Origin: Apus apus
Taxonomy: Eukaryota > Chordata > Aves > Apodiformes > Apodidae
Assembly: GCF_020740795.1 (NCBI RefSeq)
Contig: NC_067304.1
Span: forward strand, 1,850,056-1,914,055
DNA: 64,000 nt
Direction: 5' to 3'
In this document: positions 11,745 through 21,237 of the stretch, in pieces
How positions within the stretch are numbered: the stretch's first letter is position 1
Layout: every line of letters begins with the position of its first letter
Notes under the pieces: generated by a model
The model's database searches: none
What the model was told of the DNA's origin: nothing
The model's input: only the letters and a program-made list of their open reading frames with translations
Program-made: the position numbers and the translations under genes

Positions 11745-12362
11745 TGCAGTGACAGGGCAGGGCTGGAGGGGTGGCAGTGTCACTGCAGTGACAGGGCAGG
11801 GCTGGAGGGGTGGCAGTGTCACTGTGCAGTGACAGGGCAGGGCTGGAGGGGTGGCAGTGTCACTGTGCAGTGACAGGGCAGGGCTGGAGGGGTGGCAGTG
11901 TCACTGTGCAGTGACAGGGCAGGGCTGGAGGGGTGGCAGTGTCACTGCAGTGACAGGGCAGGGGCTGGAGGGGTGGCAGTGTCACTGTGCAGTGACAAGG
12001 CAGGGCTGGAGGGGTGGCAGTGTCACTGTGCAGTGACATGGCAGGGGCTGGAGGGGTGGCAGTGTCACTGCAGTGACAGGGCAGGGCTGGAGGGGTGGCA
12101 GTGTCACTGTGCAGTGACAGGGCAGGGCTGGAGGGGTGGCAGTGTCACTGTGCAGTGACAAGACAGGGCTGGAGGGGTGGCAGTGTCACTGTGCAGTGAC
12201 AGGGCAGGGCTGGAGGGGTGGCAGTGTCACCATGCAGTGACAGGGCAGGGCTGGAGGGGTGGCAGTGTCACTGTGCAGTGACAAGGCAGGGGCTAGAGGG
12301 GTGGCAGTGTCACTGCAGTGACAAGGCAGGGCTGGAGGGGTGGCAGTGTCACTGTGCAGGGG
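11745..12362. repeat. Minisatellite, 41-bp unit, about 15 copies
   Basis: Tandem array with a unit of 41 bases (shorter variants of about 38) built around GGGCAGGGCTGGAGGGGTGG. The unit boundary carries an inverted repeat, TGTCACTG and CAGTGACA, separated by TG or nothing. Each copy can therefore form a small hairpin. Units are very similar by eye, which suggests recent expansion or homogenisation. Confidence 0.95.
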
Positions 12363-12532
12363 TGACATGTCACCGTGGTGTCATGGCAGTGGCTGGAAGG
12401 AGGCTCCAGTGTTGGCCTCTCTCCTCTCTGCACAGATGGGTTGAGTCCTCCTGGGCCCTGCTGCTCCTCCCCGGGGGGCACAGCTCTGCTCTCCTCCCTG
12501 GACAGGCCCCTGAATGGAGCAGGATGGAAAAT

Positions 12533-12772
12533 CACAGAATCCTAGAACCATTCAGGTAGGAAAAGCCCCTTGGGACCACCCAGTCCAACCATCATCCCTG
12601 CTCTACCAAGTTCTCCCCTAAACCAGCTCCACCACCACCACATCCAAACCACCCTTCAACACACCCAGGGATGGTGACTCCACCACCTCCCTGGGCAGCC
12701 TGTTCCAGGGTCTGACCACTCTTGCTGTGACCTTTTTTTTTTCCCCAAATGTCCTAAAATTTGGCTTCTTGG
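12533..12772 (-). mobile_element. CR1 LINE fragment, distinct subfamily
   Basis: Minus-oriented CR1 whose 3' tail reads, on its own strand, GGTTGGACTGGGTGGTCCC. It matches the plus-oriented copy at 60270-60460 and differs from the main local subfamily. The minus strand keeps the ORF2 end [20 protein letters not shown]. Confidence 0.85.
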
Positions 12773-14248
12773 AGCACAGGGAGTGGTTGGAAGGCAAAGG
12801 CAGCAGCTTGCAGGGGGCAGATGGACCAGAGACAGTCAGGAGCCAAACCACCTGAAGCCCAGGGATGTGAGCAGCTTCCCAGGGAGCTGCTTGGCTTCCT
12901 TGGGCTGCATCCTGGCTGGAGAAACCATGATGCCCTGTCAGGAGGGACCAAGGTTGGGCACCCAAAACCAGGTGCCTCCATAGGGACATGGCTGTGCTGA
13001 GCAGGGAGACCCAGACTGGAGGAGGCCAAGATCATGGGAGAGTCCCTGGTGCTCCAATCTTTGGAGCTCCAGCTTCATGTCCATGCACAAGCCACCCTCG
13101 GGACACAGGGCAGGATGTGGCCCTGCAATGTGATCCTGTGTCCCCCCCCCCCCATCCTGCTTTCATCCTCTCTGTACTTTGGGGGTTTATTTTCCCCTCT
13201 CCATTCACCTCTGAATATTAGGTGGAAAGCAGACAATTACTGTGCTAATGGCTCCATAAATTCCTTCATTACTTATTAAACTTTGCACATCCCCTGCACA
13301 GAGGAGGAGAAAAAAAAAAAATAGAGATGAAATGGAGAAGAAAAGGGAGAGGAGAGAGGAAAGAGGGGGGGGTTAGGAAGGGCTGTGTCAGGGCAGAGAT
13401 GGTTCCTGTGGTTGGTTCCCCGGGCAGGGCTGGAGCTTGGGAATTCACGGGCTGTCGCTGCCCTCTGCAGGCAGTGGGGACAGGCAGGGGCTGCCTGGGG
13501 GGCTGGGGTCCCTCGGGGGGTGGTCTCAGGAGGCTGGGGAGCAGCTGAGTGCTGGGGGCTGGTTGTTGTGAAGCTGCTCCAAGAGGCTTCAACAGGGCGT
13601 AGGGAGCGTCCTGCTTGAGATGCCCAAAGCCCTCGGGGATGGTGCTGAGCTCCAGCAGGGTGAAGGGAGCCTGGTTTGGGGCAGTGGTGAATGCCAGGAG
13701 GCTCCCAGGGCAGAGGAAGGAATCTTGGATTTGTCCCCATCCCTGCTGAGCCCCAGATATCCCTTTGCCAGCTGCAGGAAGGAACCTGCTCTCCCAGCTT
13801 TCCTTGAGGTGCCTCCACGTTTGGTTGCCAAACCTCAAGCAGGGTCCCAGAGGGTGGTGGTTGTTCTCCAGGTTATTGGTTTTTCTTTCTGTTTGGTTTC
13901 TTGTTTTGTTTTGGTTTTTTTTTTAGCACAGGCGAGGTCTGGGCTGCTGCAGAGATCCTGGTGAGGGTGGTAGTGATGGCTGGGAAGCAGCTTTCCCTCC
14001 TCTCCAGGGTAGAGTTGCAGGGCTGCTCACTTCAGAGCCGGCAGCTCCTGCCCCAGGAGGGCTCTTGTGGCCTGGCCTAAGTGAAGCTAATGGACCTCGA
14101 CATCTGTCGTGGCCAGCTGGGACACCAGAGCATCTCCAGGAAGAGAAAAAAAACCAGCTTGGCTGGATGCAAAACTGCAAACAAGCCAGTGCCTCCCCAG
14201 CTGAGATGCTTTATGGGGCCTCTGGCTGTGCCAGGAGCTGCAGGAACT
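12773..14248. other. Intergenic sequence, partly AT-rich
   Basis: No gene recognised. A C run lies at 13142-13152. The AT-rich stretch 13190-13300 and the T/G-rich stretch 13865-13925 stand out. No coding signal. Confidence 0.4.
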
Positions 14249-14790
14249 CACAGAGTCCTCAGGGTTGGAAGGGATCTCTGGAGATCACCCAGGCCAACTG
14301 GCATCACCTGGAGCACATCCCATAGGATGCATCCAGGTTTTAGTACCTCCAGAGAAGGGGACTCCACAGCCTCCCTGGGCAGCCTGTCCCAGGGCTCTGC
14401 CACCCTCACAGTCAAGAAGTTTTCCCTCCTATTTCAGTGGCACTTCCCATGTTCCAGTTTGTGCCCGTTGCCCCTCGTCCTGTCACTGGGCACTACTGAG
14501 CAGAGTCTGGCTCCATCCTCCTGCACCCACCCTGAGATACCTACAGGCATTAATAAGGTCTCCCCTCCAGGCTGAACAGTCTCAGCTCTCCCAGCCTTTC
14601 CTCATCAGGGAGATGCTCCAACCCCCCAAACATCTTTGTTGCCCTCCCCCAGACTCTCTCCAGCAGTTCCCTGTCCCTCCTGAACTGGAGAGCCCAGAAC
14701 TGGTCCCAGTTCTCCAGCTGTGGCCTCACCAGGGCAGAGCAGAGGGGCAGGATGCCTTATCTTGACCTACTGGCCACACAATGTTTGGCA
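14249..14790 (-). mobile_element. CR1 LINE fragment, ~540 bp
   Basis: Minus-oriented CR1 of a more diverged subfamily. Its tail reads GGAGATCACC on the plus strand, and ORF2-derived sequence runs to about 14780. It resembles the plus copy at 38225-38625. Confidence 0.82.
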
Positions 14791-14961
14791 AGGAGAATGA
14801 AGGACCAACCTGGTGGTTGAGGAAACAGGGTTTGGTGATTCACAGGTCACCTCAGAGCACTGAATGATGCCCACAATTAATCATTCCTATCTATTTATGA
14901 ATATATATTCACATATGTATCTGCTTTCATATAGGTGTACATATATATACACACACACTGG

Positions 14962-15042
<81 letters not shown>
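14962..15042. repeat. GATA tetranucleotide microsatellite
   Basis: About 20 uninterrupted copies of GATA/TAGA. They follow a short AT/AC-rich stretch (14925-14960) containing ATATAT and ACACAC runs. Confidence 0.97.
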
Positions 15043-15043
<1 letters not shown>

Positions 15044-17200
15044 ACTTCTAAAACCTTTGAGCCTGTGCAATCCAAGCAGGAAAGGACTCCTCTTCCTCCT
15101 CTTCCACCAGGCTGAGCTCCATGGTCACCCCCAGCCAGGCTTTGGAAAGAAGACACACAGTTAAACCCCCTGAGCAAGGGGTTTTTTTTGCAGGAAAACA
15201 ACCAGTTTCTTATCTCTGCAACACCCAAGTGTCCTCCAGGATGAGGCCAGCTCCACAGAGAGACCTGGATACCCAACTCCCATGGACACCAAATGTAATT
15301 AGATGTTTCTATCTAGGCCAGGGGCTCAAGGGCCATCTGGCACCTTAATTATTCATACACATATATCTAAGCACAGGCAAAGAGCTCTTCATGGAGCCTG
15401 GGGGAGTTCTCTCCTGGCCTGACAAAACCAGCTCTTCTCCAGGGCTGGTTTCCTTTTCCTGATGCCAAAACTCCTTCCCAAAAACTGACCTGTCCTCCCT
15501 GGGAAAGAGCAGCTCAGGAGGACTGAAATCAGATGAAATGCCCATTTGGGAGGGCCCCGTCCCTTCGGTGCTGTGGCCCAGTGCTCCTCCAAGGTGTCAT
15601 TTAAGCCGTGACTCATCAGCTGAGGAATGTTAATTCCTGTCTTTTCCCAAGCCCAGGAAGCAGTGAGGAGGAAAAAAAAAGCAGTGAGGACCTGGGCAGA
15701 TAGAGGTCTCTATCACTAGCTGCTTGAAGTGATTCTTCCATTTCCCCTCCAGCCGCTGGAGCTGCACCAGTTTGTTTTTTTTACCAGAGGGAACCTCAAA
15801 GCTGAAGCTGAAATACAGCAAAATCGGGTTTTTACCCAGAGTTTTCCCTTTTTGCCCAGTCAAGGATTGATTCCTCAGCTCCTCTGACAGACACCACAGA
15901 CCTGCAGGAGGGGAGGGGTGTCTGCGTGGGATGTGGGTGCATCTGAGCCAGACCAAAGTGATGCTTTTTTTTGCCTTTTTTTTTCCTTGAAAACCTGGAT
16001 ATTCTGCTCCCCGAAGCTCTGGGCCGAGTCTCCTTCCTCAATCCACTCCAACCTGCCCTCCAGAAACCTTTCTCACAACTCTGGCAGTGAGATATTCCTG
16101 TCAAATGGCAACACCTCGACTCCACATTTTCCAGGGGGAAACAGCAACGCCTGCTGAGCTTCATCCTCCTCTTGTGCCTCCCCAGGAAAGCAGCTGGATC
16201 CAGGCAGTTGTGATAAGCTTGGCTGACAGACTCCACGTCTCCTCCTGCACATACCTTTGTATCACTTCATCCCCCTAATTCTATCTGCCTCCCATGTACT
16301 TGAACAATAATTACATCCACATGAGCTCCCAGCTCTGGCTGGAATGGGCCTGTTTGCTTTATCTCAGCTGCATCAGAGGATCTCGTGGGTTGTTTTTTCT
16401 TTTTCTTCAGAAGCCCAAAGATCTATTTCAAAAGCCCATTTTGATCACTCTATATTTAGACCCCAGCTTATTTACCCACCCGTTGAAAACCCACCCACAG
16501 TTTCAGGAGCCTCTGTGCACTGTGACTTGCAGCAGATGATACGACGGGGGAGAAAGGCAGCCTAATGGGCCTCTTATTTTTATTTTTTCTATTTTAAATC
16601 TGATTTCATCCTCTCTCTGTTAGATGAAGACGTTCCTGGGGAGCGATCTTGTTTCCACGGGGTGACACAGAGAGGCAGGGACATCTCACTGAGAGGGAAC
16701 ATGGTGCTTTTTGCTCTCCTTTCAAACCACTTCAGAGGAGGCTCAGGGGGGCTGTAGCATCAGTCGAGTCCCTCCTGCTGCAGTGTGGTTGCAGGGTTGG
16801 GTTTCCTTTGGTTTTTTTCTCCTCAGGTACTGCTGGATTTCTGTGTGTTTTGAAAGAAGAAAGAGATCATTCTCCAGCACAGCCCGGGGGAGGGTGAAAT
16901 TAGGGGTTTGGGGGGAAGGCTTTATAAAACAGTCAGGTGGAGAGTGCATCCCTGCCACAGCTTTCTCACCCTTTGAACCTTTTTGCTCCTTCTTTTTTGT
17001 CACACACAGGGAGATAAAGGGGGGGGGGGGAAAGGAGCAAGAATATGGGGGAGCCACACGGCAGGACTTGAGGGAGGGGGATGCTCACAAAACACGGGGG
17101 CTGGGGCCACAGACCTGGACCTCAGAGGAAGACGGAAACCAGAGCTCTGCTTCCCCCACCCCTGGCAAGCTCCCCAAAACACACCGGCTGAACTAACGTT
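15043..17200. other. Intergenic sequence upstream of RBM15 CpG island
   Basis: No gene recognised. Two AT-rich stretches without repeats, 15290-15370 and 16240-16460, look like possible conserved non-coding sequence but have no diagnostic motif. A G run lies at 17018-17028. Confidence 0.4.
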
Positions 17201-17249
17201 TTTTGCTGTGAGGCTTTCCACGCGGAATGTAGTGAAAGGTCTGAAGGCT

Positions 17250-18410
17250 GGAACGGGGCAGTGGGGGGGGGGGGGGGGGAGGTGGGACAGACCCAGCCCG
17301 GCTCCCCCTCGGGCTCCCACACCCCTAGGGCAGAACCAGCCCCCCGGGGCTCCCCCAAACCCCCGGGGAGGCGCCTCAGGGGATTTCCTGCCGCGGAAAC
17401 ACGCGGAGGGCTGGCGAGCACGGCAGGCACCGACTGCAGGCACCGACCGCGAGCCGCTCGACTCCTTTGCCCCTCCGGCGAAGGGGAACCCCCCCCCCGG
17501 TGGTGTTTCTATCGTGACTGATGTCCCCGCGGGCTGAGGAGAGGGGCAGGAAACAGCGCCCAGGCCTCCCGACCGCCCCGCGCCGCAGCCCGGCGCGGTC
17601 TGAGCCCGACGCCGCCGCCGCAGCGCCAGCTCCGCCCAGGGCCCGCCCCCTTCGCCGCTGCGGCCAATCAGAGCCAGGGCTCGCATGACTGATCTTCGCT
17701 TCAGCCTATCCTCAGGCGCGGTGGCTGCATCCAATCAGGTGCCTGGGGAGATTTTTCTCGCCCAATGAGAAGCGAGGAGGGGAGCGGGGGGGGTCGCAGC
17801 CCGCGCTTCTTCAGGAGTGACGGGAGCGTGAGCCAATCAGAGCAGAGCAGGGGAGGGACGAGTGGCCAATAAGGAAAGGGGCGGGGCAAGAGCAGCTCGC
17901 GAGGGACGCTGCGGGCGGGGCGGGGCCGCAGCGATGACTGGCAGGTACGCGAGCCAATCAGGAGGAAGGGGCAAGGCGGCCCCGATGGCCACTGAGCGGG
18001 GAACTCGCCCCCAGGTTGAGCGGCCACGATCGGCAGGAGCGGGTCCCCAGCCCGAGGGCCGCGCCCGCGCCCGATGAGCGAGGGGGACCCGGGGGGGATG
18101 GAGGAGGGGGGCTTTTCCCGGCGCGCGAGGCCGGCGGGCGGAAGGACAGCCCGTCGGACCAATCGGAAAGGGCAGCGTGAGGGAAGGGGGCGGCACTTCC
18201 GGCCGGCAGGTGGGGGGGTGTGTGGGGGGGGGAGGGTGACGCTCCCGGCGGCCAATCAGAGCGCCGGGCCGGGGCTGAGCAGCCAATGGGCGCCGAGGGG
18301 GCGGGGCCGGCGGCCGCCGCGGCTTCCAAGATGGCGGCGGGTGCGTGAGCGCGGCGGGGCGGGCGGGGAGGCCGGGCCGGGAGCGGGGCCGGGCCGGGGG
18401 TCCCGCCGCC
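17250..18410 (+). promoter_or_regulatory. RBM15: RBM15 CpG-island promoter with nine CCAAT boxes
   Basis: GC- and CpG-rich block leading into the RBM15 start codon. CCAAT occurs nine times on the plus strand, at 17664, 17731, 17762, 17833, 17866, 17954, 18159, 18252 and 18283. Most copies have the NF-Y-type flank CCAATCA/G, and no TATA box is seen. A CAAGATGGCGGC element at 18328-18339 fits the YY1-type initiator of many broadly expressed genes, so transcription probably starts near or upstream of it. A G run at about 17262-17279 marks the upstream edge. Confidence 0.8.
18331..18348 (+). other. Possible upstream ORF in RBM15 leader (MAAGA)
   Basis: The ATG inside the AAGATGGCGGC element opens a five-codon frame, M-A-A-G-A, that stops at TGA 63 bases before the RBM15 start. 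It matters only if transcription starts upstream of 18331, which the sequence does not settle. Confidence 0.35.
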
Positions 18411-21237
18411 ATGAAGGGCAAGGAGCGCTCCCCGGCCAAGGCCAAGCGTTCGCGGGGCGGCGGCGGCGAAGATTCCGCGTCTTCCTCCTCGTCGGCGCGG
18501 GGCGAGCGGAGCAGCAAGAAGCCGAGCGGCTCCGGTGGCGCCAACGGCAGCGGCGGGAAAGCGGCGGCGGCGGCGGCGGCTTCTAACGAGAGCAACAGCG
18601 GGAGCAGCCGGCGCGGGCCGCACTCGGACAAGGCGGCGGCGGCGGGCGGCGGGCGGCACGGCTACGGCAGCGCCAAGCCCGGGGAGGCCTCCCGGGGCAG
18701 CAGCGGCCGCGGCGCTGCCGGTGAGTCCCGGGCACCGGCGGCGGCCCCGTCCTCTTCTTCTTCCTCCTCCGATCCGGGCGGCGGGGAGTACAAGACGTTG
18801 AAGATCAGCGAGCTGGGCTCGGCGCTGAGCGACGAGGCGGTGGAGGACGGGCTGTTCCACGAGTTCAAACGCTTCGGGGACGTCAGCGTGAAGATCAGCC
18901 GCCTCCCGCCCGGCACCGGCGCCGCCGACGAGCGAGTGGCCTTCGTTAACTTCCGCCGGCCGGAGGACGCCCGGGCCGCCAAACACGCCCGCGGGCGCTT
19001 GGTCCTTTACGACCGCCCGTTAAAAATCGAAGCCGTTTATCTCGGGAGCGGCGGAGGGAGCAGCCGGCGGCGGAGCAGCCGTTCCCCGGCCCTGCTGGAC
19101 AAGGAATCTCCCTACGGCACCGCGGCCATCGGGGTGGCGGCGGCGGCGGCCGCGGCGGTGCGGCATCCCCCGGCGGGGGCGGCACAACGGGCCCTGTCCC
19201 CCGCCGGCAGCGGCGGGGCCCTGGGGTACCGGGACTACCGGCTGCAGCAGTTGGCCCTGGGCCGTTTGCCTCCTCCTCCCCCTCTTCCCAGGGAGCTGGA
19301 GAGGGAGAGGGATTACGGAGGGTTCTACGAAGCGCGGGTGCGACCGGCCTACGGGCTGGAGAGGGTGGCGGGGGTGGCGGCTGCCGGGGGGTTCCGTGGA
19401 GGAGGCGGAGCTGCTGGAAGCACGGGGGAGGAGGAGATCAGCCCCGAGGATGACCAGAGAGCCAACCGGACCTTGTTCCTGGGGAACCTGGACATCACGG
19501 TCAGCGAGTCGGATTTACGCCGAGCTTTCGATCGCTTTGGGGTGATCACCGAGGTGGACATCAAAAGGCCCGGGCGGGGACAGACCAGCACCTATGGGTT
19601 TCTTAAGTTTGAGAACCTGGACATGGCTCACCGGGCCAAACTGGCCATGTCAGGAAAGGTGCTCCTGAGGAACCCCATCAAGATCGGGTACGGTAAAGCC
19701 ACTCCGACCACCCGGCTGTGGGTGGGGGGCCTCGGGCCCTGGGTGCCCCTGGCTGCCCTGGCCAGGGAGTTTGATCGGTTTGGCACCATCCGCACCATCG
19801 ATTACCGGAAAGGGGATTCCTGGGCCTATATCCAGTACGAGAGCCTGGATGCAGCCCAGGCTGCCTGTACCCACATGCGTGGCTTCCCTCTGGGGGGGGC
19901 CGGATCGTCGCCTCCGCGTGGACTTTGCCGACACGGAGCATCGGTACCAGCAGCCCTACCTGCAGCCTCTGCCCTTGCCACCTCCTGCTCATTACGAGCT
20001 GGTGGCGGAGGCTGCTGCTTTTGGGGCTCACCGGGGAGCCCCCCCTGATCCTCTTCGGGGGGCCCGGGACAGGACGCCACCGTTGCTCTATAGAGATCAC
20101 AACAGAGACCTTTATCCCGAGGCGGAGTGGGTTCCCCCCCCACCTCCTGTCCGGGATAGGAGTAATCGTGCAGCTGCCTACGACCCACTGGAAAGCCTGG
20201 AACGCCGTCGGGACGGTTGGTCCTTGGAAAGGGACCGAGGGGAGAGGGAGTTGGGCAGTGGCAGTAGGGATCAGCCTAGGAAAAGGAGGCTGGTGGAGGA
20301 TGGAGGCCGGCACTTGGAGCGCTCTCCGGACAGCGAGCGCTCCTCGTCCTCGCGGAAGCGCCACTGTTTAACCACAACCTCTCCCCCCGACCGCAGCCCC
20401 GAGCTCCTGGGAGGGAGGGAACGTTACAGTAGTGACCCCGAACGTTCCTCCTCTCGTTTGCTCCTGTTGGAGAGACCTTCCCCTGTCCGGGAATCTCGTA
20501 GGGGGAGCCTGGAAAGGGGACAGAACGAAAAGCGCGACCGCAAGAATTCCGCCGAACGGGAGCGGAAACATCGCGCGGTGGCGGCGGCCGCTGCCCTGGA
20601 GGGCAAGAGTCCAGCCAAAAAGGACGAGCGTGCTCCAGAGGGAGGTGGTGGAGGCTCCCGCCTCAAACCTCCTCCTCAGAAACAGCAGCAGGACGGAGGG
20701 GCGCAGGCCGGGGGAGCCCCCAAGCTGTGTTTGGCTTGGCAGGGGATGCTCCTGCTGAAGAACAGCAACTTCCCGTCCAACATGCACCTGCTGCAGGGGG
20801 ACCTGGGTGTGGCCAGCAGCCTCCTGGTGGAAGGAGCGACTGGGGGGAAAGTAGCTCAGCTCAAGATCACCCAACGGCTTCGTCTGGACCAGCCCAAGCT
20901 GGACGAGGTCAACCGTCGCATCAAGGTGGCGGGTCCCAACGGCTACGCCATCCTCTTGGCAGTGCCCGGAGCGTCGGAGAACCGCGCGGCGGCCGCCGAG
21001 CCCGCCACCTCCACCCAGAGGCCCCTCAGGAACCTGGTGTCCTATCTAAAGCAAAAGCAGGCTGCTGGGGTGATCAGCCTCCCCGTGGGGGGGAACAAAG
21101 ACAAGGAGAACAGCGGGGTCCTGCACGCCTTCCCGCCCTGCGATTTCTCCCAGCAGTTCCTGGACTCCACGGCCAAGGCTCTGGCCAAATCAGAGGACGA
21201 CTATCTGGTCATGATCATTGTCCGTGGGGCCTCCTAA
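18411..21237 (+). CDS. RBM15: RNA-binding motif protein 15 (spen family), one frameshift in this assembly
   Basis: RBM15 is a nuclear spen-family protein that recruits the WTAP-METTL3 m6A methyltransferase to RNA, including Xist in mammals, and affects splicing and haematopoiesis. The ATG at 18411 sits in GCCGCC and gives MKGKERSP as in human RBM15; upstream in-frame codons lack an ATG. Three RRMs are visible: about residues 126-207 (YKTLKISELG), 353-427 (TLFLGNLDITV, GFLKFEN) and 433-505 (TRLWVGGLGPWV, WAYIQYES). The SPOC domain spans about 771 to the end (LCLAWQGMLLLKNSNFP to DYLVMIIVRGAS). RS/RD-rich low-complexity sequence lies between. A run of eight G at 19892-19899, one more than the frame needs, shifts the reading frame at the end of RRM3. 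Both sides are strongly conserved, so an assembly error is the likeliest cause. Without the extra base the length is 941 residues, close to the human protein. The C-terminus GAS-stop resembles a known mammalian isoform; an alternative downstream last exon was not found. Confidence 0.95.

Noticed and set aside
10866-12362. Long repetitive reading frames (cysteine- and tryptophan-rich peptides)
   Set aside because: Products of the two minisatellites, open in several frames at once.
18345-18410. In-frame N-terminal extension of RBM15 (SAAGRAGRPG)
   Set aside because: It would need a GTG start; the ATG at 18411 in GCCGCC context matches the human MKGKERSP start.
17958-18986. 342-codon minus-strand open frame opposite RBM15
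   Set aside because: Ala/Pro/Arg-rich shadow of a very GC-rich region; the plus strand carries the conserved RBM15 protein.
18411-21237. RBM15B as the identity of the spen-family gene
   Set aside because: The N-terminus MKGKERSP, the RRM and SPOC details, and the neighbours SLC16A4 and LAMTOR5 all fit RBM15.
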